A stretch of DNA of 64,000 nt, taken from positions 137,501 to 201,500 of the forward strand of contig CAJNDS010002024.1 of the NCBI GenBank assembly GCA_905221605.1, given 5' to 3'. A program made the position numbers and the translations under genes. The notes beneath the pieces are model-generated. The model saw only the letters and a list, made by a program, of their open reading frames with translations, was not told where the DNA came from and ran no database searches. Positions 50,616 through 60,049 of the stretch are shown here, piece by piece (within the stretch, counting starts at the first letter, position 1; each line of letters starts with the position of its first letter). Origin of the DNA: Symbiodinium natans (Eukaryota > Sar > Dinophyceae > Suessiales > Symbiodiniaceae).

Positions 50616-52720
50616 TTATCGACCACGTTCTTGCCAAGGAAGGTCGTGCGTCACAAATTTGTGTTCCAAGTGCTCATCCAGAAGAAGCACCGCCCCTCTG
50701 TTGTCAAACTCTCCACAGTAGTTGGACGCCGTAAACACTTGAAGCAGCCGATCACCAAGCCGCGCTTCCTTGCCTTCTTCCAGGACTCGTGGTGAACAAC
50801 ACATCTTTTCCAAGCCGTTCTTTGTCAGAAACTCTTCCACCACATCTAGACCGAAGCACATCTCAATGGACTTATCACCATCTTCCCAGCCTCGGACGTG
50901 GTCATCATAATAGGCAAAGAGCAGATCACAGAGCAGGCCGTGATCTGGTATATCTGTAGGCCGGTGTATCTTTCGCAGGTCATCGAGGCTCTGCAGGAAA
51001 GGGGACAAGCCAGAAGGAACACACAAGATGCGCTCCTGAACCAAAGCACAGATGGGCATGCTGTTGAAGACCCGCACAAACTCCTTCCAGATTCGCACGC
51101 TCAGCTCCTTCTTCTTGCACTCATCATAGAAGCCATAGATCCTTGACAGGCTCAAAGTCTCAAACTTTCCACGCAGCAAGTGTATCCTCTCTGGATACTT
51201 CTTCTTGTACAGGAGCAGGAGCGTCAAGGTCTCCACTGCTCGATGCCCCCTGTTGACATAGTTTCCCAGGAAAAGATGCTGTGATGCAGCAGGATCACCG
51301 AAGGTATCCTTGGTAGCTCAGCAGCCCTATGATATTTAGGCTACTGTTTCAGGGAGCCTTGAACCAAAGGTGCAAAAATGGTACCCTTACTGGAACCCCC
51401 AAAAAAGACAACAACCAACAACGAGGGTACCAAATGGGCTTCCCCAAGTATCGAAAATGTGGTGCAGTTGGTCTGCGCAGCCCACGAGATTGCCGCTGAT
51501 CACCAAGGGAGGTTCGAGTTGCAACCTCAGATTGCCCTTTGAAAATCCCTCAGACAAGTTACCCTAAACCCTAAACCCTAAACCCTAAACCCTAAACCCT
51601 AAACCCTAAACCCTAAACCCTAAACCCTAAACCTCGGATGGCCCTTGAAACTCTTTGACTAACTACCCTAAACCCAAAACAATAAACATCCCTGAGCCCT
51701 AAATGCACCCTTTAGGGTTTAGGGTTTAGGGTTTAGGGTCTCTTTAAAAACCGGACCTGACGACTGCCAGCACTGCCTCCTCTGCCTGAACCCTGAACCC
51801 TGAACTCTAAGCCCTTTTTAAACCCGGGCTCTCCGACGTGCCGGCACTGGAGCCCTCAAGCCTGAACCCTGAACCCTAAACCCCAAACCCTCAACCCGAA
51901 ACCCTAAACCCGAAACCCTAAACCCGCCTAGCAACAAGGAAGGCTCCTTGAGGAAGATTTTCTCGGCCATCGCACAAAGAAGCTTGATATCCTCCGCTTC
52001 CGTCAGGCTCCCTTTGGCACGCAGTCTTTCAATGTGCAGGTCAACGTCAATCCCCCTCACAAGCAGCGTTACGGCAACGTTTCCTTCAAGGCCACATTCG
52101 GTCAGTGTCTGCTTGCTGTCATTCAAGGCGCTCTCCTTGTATGTCCTAAACCCTAAACCCTAAACCCTAAACCCTAAACCCCAAACCCTAAACCCTAAAC
52201 CCTAAGGCGCTCTCCTTGTACGTCAGCTGCTGCACTTCCACCAGGTGGCCACATCGAGTGGCTATCGCCTGCTTCAGATCCAGAACCGTGCTGCTGCTGG
52301 GGAGGCTCACAACCTGTACTCCCCTTAGAACCTTAATAAACAGAATCTTCTCATTAAGGTTACTATACTCCCCTTAGAACCTTAATAAAAAGAATATTCT
52401 CATTAAGGTTACTATGCTCCCCTTAGAACCTTAATGAACAGAATATTCTCATTAAGGTTACTATGCTCCCCTTAGAACCTTAATAAACAGAATATCTTTG
52501 ATTAAGGTTACTATACTCCCCCTTAGAACCTCAATAAAAATATGTATATTTTGCTTATCCTCTTGGGATTTATATAAAAAATAAAAAGAAAATAATTCCC
52601 AGGGGGGATGTAAGCAACAACCAGCGGCTCACCAGCCAAAGTCAGCACCGTGACCTCAACTTCAGCTGCCTGCGCTTCGGCACCCGCTGCAGCTGCTGCA
52701 TCTCCCACTGAGGCTGCCAT
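50616..52720 (-). CDS. Ubiquitin-like domain fused to PP1-type pseudophosphatase (5 exons)
   Basis: Rebuilt exons: 52720-52619, 52313-52215, 52135-51933, 51525-51453 and 51308-50616, about 389 residues. Residues about 21-92 form a ubiquitin-like fold, with VTVLTLAGEPL at its start and LTECGLEGNVAVTLLVRG at its end. From about residue 104 the protein follows PP1 almost without gaps (AEKIFLKEPSLL, YPERIHLLRG, YGFYDECKKKE, NYCGEFDNRG). Every metal-site motif is altered: GDxHG is GNLVG (146-150), GDxVDRG is GNYVNRG (174-180), GNHE is GKFE (206-209), HGG is PSG (257-259) and the RAHQ histidine is proline. The Arg of NRG remains. A catalytically dead phosphatase is therefore inferred, perhaps a scaffold or substrate trap linked to ubiquitin biology. 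The frame is intact to a stop at 50616, so it does not look like a decayed pseudogene. The exon 1 and exon 4 introns are IE-G and IE-C copies; the exon 2 and exon 3 introns are telomere-repeat tracts. The start is the first ATG, next to a short telomere-like tract. Confidence 0.82.
51309..51452. mobile_element. Pseudophosphatase intron 4: IE-C introner
   Basis: CCTTGGTAGCTCAGCAGCCC ... GGGTACCAAATGGGCTTCCC. Borders TTC|GATACTTGG and CCAAG|GATACC: a GA-AG intron with GATAC repeated at both ends. Confidence 0.8.
51526..51932 (-). repeat. Stacked telomere-repeat intron of the pseudophosphatase
   Basis: This intron holds at least three telomere-type blocks (51561-51633, 51714-51740, 51780-51925). 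The first is bounded by related copies at 51526-51560 and 51633-51670 (CCTCAGATTGCCC versus CCTCGGATGGCCC). A second diverged pair lies near 51740-51790 and 51812-51870. It reads as repeated insertions of different age at one intron site. A GC-AG join gives KEPSLLLQLEPPLVISG. Confidence 0.6.
52125..52224 (-). repeat. Telomere-repeat intron with flanking exon duplication
   Basis: A (CCCTAAA)n tract at about 52146-52203 sits between two copies of AAGGCGCTCTCCTTGTA(T/C)GTC-type sequence (52125-52145 and 52204-52224, 20 of 21 identical). On the coding strand, removing AAG|GAGAGC...ACAAG|GAG restores LTYKESALNDSK in the ubiquitin-like domain, giving a GA-AG intron. Without removal the exon would carry a duplicated TYKESA stretch split by TTTAGGG repeats. 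Confidence 0.8.
52314..52618. mobile_element. Pseudophosphatase intron 1: IE-G with five tandem half-copies
   Basis: TACTCCCCTTAGAACCTTAA ... CATTAAGGTTAC repeats about every 49 bp from 52317 to 52512, then the complete element ends at ATTCCCAGGGGGGATGTAAG. Borders GTT|GTTGCTTACATCC and TACAG|GTTGTG: GT-AG. Confidence 0.85.
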
Positions 52721-52762
52721 CCGAGGTTTAGGGTTTAGGGTTTAGGGTTTATTTCCATCCGC
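52715..52762. repeat. Short telomere tract at the start codon with duplicated flank
   Basis: CCATCCGAGG (overlapping the ATG of the pseudophosphatase) and CCATCCGCGG bound about four TTTAGGG units. Confidence 0.55.
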
Positions 52763-53449
52763 GGAAAAGATGCATGGGAGGGCCAAATCTTTGGCCAGAA
52801 AGCTTGGCGAAGATACCCCCTGAATGTCAGGGGAACGATTCCGAAAAACGATCCAGGGGACTTAGCTTTAAACCAAGTTTTTGGCTTCTTGCAGTTTAAG
52901 GTGCTTAAGGTGTCCCAAACCCCTTCACCCTAAAACTCACAAAACCCTAAGCCCTAAAACCCTAATACCCGAAACCTTGCATTGGACTCCCTTCAGGCGT
53001 GTTTTGCCGCTTAGGCTCCAAGTTCACGAGGGTTTTAGGGTTTACGGTTTAGGGTTGTAAGTAGAGCGTTTTGTTTAGGAGTTTGGGGTTCAGTGTGTGG
53101 GCTTTAGGGTTGAGGGTAACTGTAAACTCCGCCTAGCTAACCGTAGCTACAATGCCCCCAAGTTTACAGCTTCTCAATGTGGCTGGGGCGTGGGGTCGAG
53201 GGGTTTGAGGGTTTTCCCAGTGGGAGAGTGGGCTAGGGGTCTTTGGCCGTAAGGGTTTAGGGTTTAGGGTTTCGACTCTCGTGCTAGGACACGCGCAGGC
53301 AAGGTCTGATTTTGCGAAACCCACATCTACAGGTAGATGCTTCAAGGACCGCGAAAGGTTAGCCTTCGGGCCCTAAACCCTAAACCCTGAACCGTAAGTC
53401 CTAAACCCTAAACCCTAGCTACAGTAGCGAATAAGGTTCAATTTTACCT

Positions 53450-53961
53450 ACTCTGCTGTGCACCTGACCCCGCAAAGTGAAAACAACCCAACACAGAAAG
53501 CTTCGGTAACTGGAACCTAGGACCCAAACCCTAAACCCTAAACCCTAAACCCTAAACCCTAAACCCTAAACCCTAAACCCTAAACCCTAAACCCTAAACC
53601 CTAAACCCTAAAACCCTAAACCCTAAACACTTTTAGAGATCAGCTGCATCTCACTTCTTGAAGGCGGAGCTGCTGCTATGGGTCGCAACAGCTATGAGTC
53701 GCAACACAAGGCCACACAGATCACAAAATCCCTCTTGGCTGCACTTAGGAGGGTAGCTATAAATTAAATTTTTAGCTGCCTTTTTTAAGAAACCCAATAA
53801 GCCCAAAAGGGAAAAAATGTAAAGTTACAGTAAAGCACCACAAAGCCCTAAACATCACAAAGCTGCAGCCCATGTTGTGTTTGCCCTTTTCTTCTAAAGA
53901 CCTTAGCTCCGAATCCGTTTGAGCCGAGGACCTCTGCATCGTCCAAATCGTCGAAATCCAT
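53450..53961 (-). CDS. New minus-strand gene start and exon islands
   Basis: ATG at 53961: MDFDDLDDAEVLGSNGFGAK then VFRRKGQTQHGLQLCD. An IE-I copy (53742-53846) interrupts TTTGTGATGTTT / TTTGTGATCTGT and the frame continues CDLCGLVLRLIAVATHSSSS AFKK. After the CCCTAAA tract at 53525-53625 another island reads SYRSFLCWVVFTLRGQVHSR. The acidic start is convincing; LGSNGFGAKVFRR hints at a kinase glycine loop but no other kinase motif was seen. Confidence 0.45.
53525..53625. repeat. Telomere-like tract CCCTAAA
   Basis: About 14 units. Confidence 0.9.
53742..53846. mobile_element. Introner family IE-I copy
   Basis: GGCTGCACTTAGGAGGGTAG ... TAAAGTTACAGTAAAGCACC. Confidence 0.75.
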
Positions 53962-54039
53962 GGCTCAGCGCGTAGGCGTGTCCAGATGTGCTCAGGGTTG
54001 ATAAGGGGCAGGGGCCTGGGAGCTTCACACTGGCTTCCA

Positions 54040-54240
54040 ATTAAGGAGTACTTTAAGGAGTTCTCATCTAAATTAAACAGGAGTCCTTTAAGGAGTTCTG
54101 AGCTAAATTAAACAGTGGTCAAGAGCCTCTGTCCCGGGATGTTGCCGTGGTCCTGCTTGTTAAAAACTCTTTGCGGCTCAAAGCCAGCAATGTTGCGGGT
54201 AGTACCTGACGTCTAGGCAAAGCAGCCCCTGTACTCTGAA
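54040..54240. repeat. Short tandem repeat of an introner-like segment
   Basis: TTAAGGAGT(A/T)CT and CTAAATTAAACAG recur (54042-54115); no gene. Confidence 0.45.
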
Positions 54241-54539
54241 GTCACTGTGTCATGTGTCGGCAGGCCTTTGCGGTACCAGTGGGTGCTATCGAGCTGGGAC
54301 GCCTATGTTGGGCCCGTGGTTATCTGTCATCGCGGACAAAAAAAGAGCAAAACGACTAGGCTCCAACATGTCCTGACTGGCATGAGTTGTGCTAGAATGG
54401 TCGTTCCAGAAGTCAGTGCTTCGGGAACGACACGATGCTCACAATCATAATGAGACAACTAATCAACACACCTGCCACTGACAAGGTCGGCAAACCTCAT
54501 GCCGACTCTTATGCTGGAAGCATCCTAATCCTAAAACTA

Positions 54540-54655
54540 TGAGCCACTTAGAAACCTTAGGTAACCTGAGGGAACTAAAGGTTAACCCTTGGCATTATAA
54601 GGGGATTCTATTACCCCAAAAAGGTTAAAGGTTACCTACTCTACTACTAGGAAAC
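54540..54655. mobile_element. Introner family IE-J copy
   Basis: AACTAAAGGTTAACCCTTGG ... AAAAAGGTTAAAGGTTACCT. Confidence 0.65.
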
Positions 54656-54907
54656 GCTCCAAGGTTGGGACTGTGAGTCTTTGTGTGCGTGCGTGCGACT
54701 AAGCCCTAAGGCCTTGCGGTTGAGGGTAACCACAACATCCATTCTAGTTTCAACAATGCCAAGCTCTGATTCTAACCCACGGCACGCCCTGGGTCTCCCG
54801 CTTCAATTTGCGCGGTGTATGTGTCGCTAAGTCGAAACTTAATGGTTCAGCAGTTGAAGTGCCAAGCTTGCCAGCCAGAGGCATTCATGTAGTCTGAAAT
54901 CCACGAA

Positions 54908-55300
54908 CTACCGCAAGGTGCGTCTTCCACGCACCGATGATTGTAACAGGCGGATCCTTGAGTCAGGCTGACCCAATTGGTATGTCACGTAGGGTTTCAA
55001 GAGTCTGGAGTGTACTGAACTTACAGGCCCAAGGTCTTTAACACCCGCGGTTTGTACTGTAGGGTCTGCCTGACGTTCCCACTGACCCGTGATCACACAG
55101 CCATACTCTTTGGCTGCCGCAGTCAGCAAAGCTGGTCTGCGAAATATCTTTGTGCCCCTCCCTCGCAGGCGAGTCTTCGGGACTTCTGCAATCTGCGAGT
55201 TCAACCCTTCTTGGCCTTCATCGTTGACTTTGCCTTTGCCTTGGCCTTCGCCGATGACTTCATGGCTCCCTGCCAAAGTCAGGTCAGGGAGGCACTCCAA
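54908..55300 (-). CDS. Minus-strand frame of 130 codons, unassigned
   Basis: Contains AGSHEVIGEGQGKGKVNDEG, EVPKTRLRGRGTKIFRRPAL, TAAAKEYGCVITGQWERQAD and RLLQSSVRGRRTLR before the stop. No upstream ATG is in frame, so it is probably an exon. In the next frame a basic start MKSSAKAKAKAKSTMKAKKG overlaps its beginning, so the true reading of the first 60 bp is open. Confidence 0.45.
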   Translation of the reverse strand: MECLPDLTLAGSHEVIGEGQGKGKVNDEGQEGLNSQIAEVPKTRLRGRGTKIFRRPALLTAAAKEYGCVITGQWERQADPTVQTAGVKDLGPVSSVHSRLLKPYVTYQLGQPDSRIRLLQSSVRGRRTLR

Positions 55301-55435
55301 ATTAGGGTTTAGGGATTAGGGTTTAGGGCCCCAGCTCCCCATCTGCTGCTTGCATCTGGGGTGAGCTGTCTGTGCAGATAGCATAGAGCGTCCGTGGTTG
55401 CTGGGACCCCAAACCCTAATCCCTAGACCCCAGGC

Positions 55436-55500
55436 CCTAAACCCTAAACCCTAAACCCTAAACCCTAAACCCTAAACCCTAAACCCTAAACCCTAAACCA
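55436..55500. repeat. Telomere-like tract CCCTAAA
   Basis: Nine units. Confidence 0.9.
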
Positions 55501-55679
55501 TAGGCCGCCCGCGCCAGGCGGCGGCCGGTACAACTGAACGCTACCGCTTCGAGATCTGCTTGCTTTGCCAAGCAGATCGAGTTTGCCACACCTGATGCAT
55601 CCCTGCTAGCCATAGGGCACAATGTAATAATGGATTAACCCTAAACCCCCGACGCGCCACCCCGGCGGGGGAGGCAAGG

Positions 55680-56700
55680 GTTGCCCCCACCACAGGGTTG
55701 CCCCCGCCAGGGTTGCCCCCGCCAGGGTTGCCCCCACCAGGGTTGCCCTTCCCAGGGTTGCCCGCCCTCGCCGGGGTTGCCCCACCTAGAGTTCCCCCCA
55801 ATGTCCTGCCAGGGTTACTGCCCCCGCCAGGGTTGCCCCCGCCAGGGTTGCCCTCGCTCTCCGCAGTTGCCCTCGCCAGGGTAACAGGGTTGCCCCCGCC
55901 AGGGTTGCTCACATTTGTCCGGCAGGGTTGCCCCCGCCAGGGTTGCCCTTGTGAGGGTTGTCCCCTCTCAGGGAGGGTTGCTTCCGCGAGGGTTGCCCCC
56001 ACCAGGGTTGCCCCCGCCAGGGTTGCCCCCACCAGGGTTCAGATGCCCCCGCCAGGGTTGCCCCAACATTCCCCCGCCAGGGTTGCCCCCGCCAGGGTTG
56101 CCCCCGCCAGGGTTGCCTGCCAGTTGTGCCCAAAATTCCTTTCCAACTTTCCAGTCCCTCTCCGCAGGGTTGCCCTCGCCAGGGTGACAGGGTTGCCCCC
56201 GCCAGGGTTGCTCACATTTGCCCAACAGCCCCCTGCCCTTGTGAGGGTTGTCCCCTCTCAGCGTTGCCCCCGTCAGGGTTGCCGCCAGGGTTGCTTCCAC
56301 GAGGGTTGCCCCCGCCAGGGTTGCTCCCGCCAGGGTTGTTTTCTGGCGCCTAAGCGGGGGCAACCCTGGCGGGGGCAACCCTGGCGGGGGCAACCCTGGC
56401 GGGGGCAACCCTGGCGGGGGCAACCCTGGCGGGGGCAACCCTGGCGGGGGAATGTTGGCGGGGGCAACCCTGGCGGGGGCAACCCTGGCGGGGGCAACCC
56501 TGACGGGGGCAACCCTGGCCCAAAATTCCTTTCCAACTTTCCAGTCGCTCTCCGCAGGGTTGCCCTCGTCAGGGTGACAGGGTTGCCCCCGCCAGGGTTG
56601 CTCACATTTGCTTGGCAGGGTTGCCCCCGCCAGGGTTGCCCTTGTGAGGGTTGTCCCCTCCCGCGGCATTCCCTCCATCTCACGGCTCGAAAAACCGACA
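55680..56700. repeat. 15-bp minisatellite GCCAGGGTTGCCCCC with an inverted block
   Basis: Dozens of 15-bp units, plus orientation at 55680-56340 and 56575-56660, reversed at 56355-56518. Because 15 is a multiple of three, several frames stay open (ATLAG, GNPGG, PPGLP and RQGCP repeats on one strand or the other). Longer units such as CCTTTCCAACTTTCCAGTC recur with it. A pentapeptide-repeat-like coding function cannot be excluded but is not supported by any non-repetitive domain. Confidence 0.9.
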
Positions 56701-57525
56701 CGGGGCTTGCCCTGGCTTTAGCTTTGGCCTTGACGGTGTCTTAAACACAGTAGTTTGGATCCAGGACAGTGTAGGCTCAAGCAACAGCAGCAGTACGTCC
56801 CATCCCGGCCATGGGGGAGAGTTGCCTTGATAGGGCCCCCTGCCCCCCCCCCCCCCCCTGCCCACCAGGGTTGCCCCCACCCCCACCAAATTCCCCGCCA
56901 GGGTTGCCCCCGCCAGGGTTGCTCCCGGGTTGCCCCCGCCAGGGTTGCCCCCGCCAGGGTTGGTTTTTGCGCCCAAAATTCCTTTCCAACTTCGCTAGGG
57001 TGACAGGTTTGCCCCCGCCAGGGTTGCCCACCAGGTCTGCCCCGCCCGGGTTGCCCCGCCAGGGTTGCCCTTGTGACCCCCGCCCCCTCCCCCTTCAGGG
57101 TTGCCCCCGCCACCAACTTGTGCACCTTCTCAGTGACGGCCCTCCCAGACAACCTGGTCCTCCTTGCGCGCTTGCAAGGCTTCGTCGTCCTTCTCTATGA
57201 AGGAACCACAAGCTCCCTGCCAAAGTACTCTATTATTCTGCCAGGGTGGAGGCAATGTTGCCCTCACCGGGGTTGCACGCCAGGGTTGCGCCTGCCAGGG
57301 TTGCCCCCGCCGCATTCCCTCCATCTCATCCGGGTTATTCCAGAGTCCTGCGACCAACATGGCTCGGGTTGGAAAAACCGACACGGGGCTTGCCCTGGCT
57401 TTAGCTATGGCCTTGACGGTGTCTTAAACACAGTAGTTTGGATCCAGGACAGTGTAGGCTCAAGCAACAGCAGCAGTACGTCCCATCCCGGCCATCGGGG
57501 AGAGTGGTGGTGAAAGCCCCCTTGA
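56697..57525. repeat. Duplicated ~150-bp segment within the minisatellite region
   Basis: 56697-56818 and 57377-57498 are nearly identical (CGGGGCTTGCCCTGGCTTTA ... CAGCAGCAGTACGTCCCATC), separated by more 15-bp units and a unique segment (57105-57250) whose minus frame reads SFIEKDDEALQARKEDQVVW. Confidence 0.85.
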
Positions 57526-57769
57526 TAGGGGGGGTGGGGGGTAGACCGCTCTAAACCCGAAACAGGCGGTAGTTTGGGTGGTTGGGGTGGGATCCGCTGC
57601 ACCGAGGCGGCCCGACCCGCCACCACTCCCTGGCGCGGGTCGGGACCGCGGCACTTTGGAACACCCTAAACCCTAAACCCTAAACCCTACCCCCTAAACC
57701 CTACCCCCTAAACCCAACCCTCTCCGAGGCACCCAAGGTGTCGGGCACTGCAGGGATGCATGGCCAGGG

Positions 57770-58085
57770 TAGGGTTTAGGGTTTAGGGTTTAGGGTTTAG
57801 GGTTTAGGGTTTAGGGTTTAGGGTTTAGGGTTTAGGGTTTAGGGTTTAGGGTTTAGGGTTTAGGGTTTAGGGTTTAGGGTTTAGGGTTTAGGGTTTAGGG
57901 TTTAGGGTTTAAGTTTTAGGGTTTAGGGTTTAGGGTTTAGGGTTTAGGGTTTAGGGTTTAGGGTTTAGGGTTTAGGGTTTAGGGTTTAGGGTTTAGGGTT
58001 TAGGGTTTAGGGTTTAGGGTTTAGGGTTTAGGGGTTAGGGGTTAGGGGTTAGGGTTTAGGGTTTAGGGTTTAGGGTTTAGGGTTT
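57770..58085. repeat. Longest telomere-like tract, TTTAGGG
   Basis: About 45 units over 315 bp, almost perfect, with one TTTAAG break and three GGTTAGG units near the end. Confidence 0.95.
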
Positions 58086-58306
58086 TCGGTTCAGCGCATG
58101 GTCGAGTCAAGTTGCGTGCTTCAGGGATTAGGGTTTAGGGTTTGGGGTTTCTGCCTTAGGGTTTAGGGTTTAGGGTTTAGGGCTTTGAACCCTGTCCGTC
58201 AAAACCCTCTAAGCTCCACACAACCTGCAAGCCCTGAATCTTATACACCCTACCGCCACTACGCAAGCCATTTTCAACTCGATAGACCCAACACCCTTTG
58301 GAACCC

Positions 58307-58424
58307 TGCTTGAAGGTTCATGTGTAGTTATAAGCAGGGGTTCTAGTCTAAGGGCCCGAAACAGGTTGATTGTTACAGCTACCCTACTTCTAACCCTACT
58401 CATAACTACCCATGAACTTTCACA
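58307..58424. mobile_element. Introner family IE-A copy
   Basis: GCTTGAAGGTTCATGTGTAG ... ATAACTACCCATGAACTTTC. Confidence 0.8.
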
Positions 58425-58487
58425 TACCCCCTGGGCCCCTAGTCTCCAAACCCTAAACCGTAAACCCTAAACTCAAAGCCCTGTTAA

Positions 58488-58617
58488 CCTTGGTAGCCCA
58501 GTAACCATATTAATCATATTATAGTAAGGGCACCCATTTTGTGGTTGGTTACTTTACAAGGGAACCCAGACCCAATGAAAGGGGTAAAGGGTATGACTGG
58601 GCCGCCAGGCTACCAAG
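58488..58617. mobile_element. Introner family IE-C copy
   Basis: CCTTGGTAGCCCAGTAACCA ... GACTGGGCCGCCAGGCTACC AAG; duplicated TTAATCATATTATA inside. Confidence 0.75.
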
Positions 58618-58619
58618 AA

Positions 58620-58705
58620 ACCCAAAACCCTGAACCCCAAACCCTAGACCCTGAACCCGAAACCCTAAACCCTAAACCCGAAACCCTAAACCCTAAACCC
58701 TAAAT
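58620..58705. repeat. Telomere-like tract CCCTAAA with CCCGAAA units
   Basis: About 12 units. Confidence 0.85.
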
Positions 58706-58807
58706 TCGGTTGCGGCGACTCATGTCCACGCCCGGGCCGGCCTTGCCCTTCAAGGCTTTGAAAGCCAGAACGCTGAACTTCGAAGTCTTTGCATACCTTG
58801 GGTTTTG

Positions 58808-58925
58808 GGTTTAGGGTTTAGGAGTTTAGGAGTTTAGGAGTTTAGGAGTTTAGGAGTTTAGGAGTTTAGGAGTTTAGGAGTTTAGGAGTTTAGGAGTTTA
58901 GGAGTTTGGGAGTTTGGGGTTTAGG
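58808..58925. repeat. Variant block TTTAGGAG
   Basis: About 13 consecutive GTTTAGGA octamers. Confidence 0.9.
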
Positions 58926-59115
58926 GTGCAATCATGTGGGTCAGCGGCGGCATTGGTTGGAGCAATTGCGTGTCATGAAAAGACATGGTTGGGCAAGGGG
59001 CTGCACTTTCGGCACCTGTTTGTTTGGGTGTTTGGGGTTTGGGGTTTGCGGCTGAAAGCTCAGTTTCTAGCTGCCTTGTTAGGAAGCCCATGAACCACTA
59101 AACCCTAAACCTAAC

Positions 59116-59508
59116 TTAACCCTTCCCGGAAGAAAGGCGAGAAGTGACCAAAGGTTGTACAGAAAAGGCCCGGAGATACCTCGTCGGTTCAACCGAACCC
59201 GAACCCGAAACAGTCAGGGGCAAGGTACTCTCGCATGGCTGCCACAGCTGGTGTAGGGTGAAATTGTTGTTTGGATTTTTGGGGAAACGGTAACAGCCCC
59301 GCCCTGAACCCCTGAGCTCGCAAACTAGCGCCCACTGCGCCTCAACAGCAATTTGCAGTGCAATGCAAGTGCAATTGGCTGACTCTTGGTAGCAGGGCCT
59401 CAAGATAACACTGCAAGTTGGGCCATCACAAGGACGAAGCCCGACTGTATCCACGCCTTGCCCCCCCAAAAAAAGGTTGGCCCAAATCAATCGCGAGGCT
59501 TGCTCCAA
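59116..59508 (-). CDS. Minus-strand frame of 130 codons, unassigned
   Basis: Contains ASRLIWANLFLGGQGVDTVG, CYQESANCTCIALQIAVEAQ, CELRGSGRGCYRFPKNPNNN and FSVQPLVTSRLSSGKG before the stop. Cysteine-rich; no ATG is obvious, so probably a 3' exon. An IE-A copy lies upstream at 59552-59656. Confidence 0.45.
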   Translation of the reverse strand: MEQASRLIWANLFLGGQGVDTVGLRPCDGPTCSVILRPCYQESANCTCIALQIAVEAQWALVCELRGSGRGCYRFPKNPNNNFTLHQLWQPCESTLPLTVSGSGSVEPTRYLRAFSVQPLVTSRLSSGKG

Positions 59509-59551
59509 ATGCTCGCTGGCAAGTCTTTTTTGGACACGTGCTCCTGGTGTC

Positions 59552-59656
59552 AGCTTGGAGGTTCATGGGTAGTTAAAAGTTGGGTTCGAAGTCGGATAAC
59601 TATATGTGATCTAGGGCACATGTAACCCTACTTATGACTACTCATGAACCTTCATG
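59552..59656. mobile_element. Introner family IE-A copy
   Basis: GCTTGGAGGTTCATGGGTAG ... TGACTACTCATGAACCTTCA. Confidence 0.8.
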
Positions 59657-59820
59657 GGCTTTAGGGTTTAGGGTTTAGGGGTTTAGGCAAATAACAAAAA
59701 GCGCTCCTAAACGAAATCCTTAAAACACAAACGCACTTGCAATGACTCGTGCACCCTTGGCCTGGGCTTGTGACCTTTAACGTCTTCGGGCCTGGGGCCC
59801 TGAAATAACACCTAGCGATT

Positions 59821-59917
59821 GGGATGTTCTCCCTTTGCTAACAGTTCTGAATGGGGATGATAAAAGGACGTACTATAATCCCTGTCAAGGACTGCTAGTA
59901 GAAGGGGGAACATCCCA
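59821..59917. mobile_element. Introner family IE-B copy
   Basis: GGGATGTTCTCCCTTTGCTA ... AGTAGAAGGGGGAACATCCC. Confidence 0.8.
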
Positions 59918-60049
59918 ACCTAGGGACATACAGTAGATGCTGGAGCCCTGCTCCATGCTTATAAACCTAACCAACAATCACAGCTACGTGCGCGAGTCAG
60001 TCCGTCGTCCGATGGGACTTCTTCACTTGGTAGGCGCCCGTGTCAATGA

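Noticed and set aside
55698-56744. Long plus-strand open frame of about 348 codons
   Set aside because: It is read through the 15-bp minisatellite, which keeps several frames open; no start context, domain or non-repetitive segment supports a gene.
57770-58085. True chromosome end at the longest TTTAGGG tract
   Set aside because: Unique sequence and genes continue on both sides, so it is an interstitial tract.
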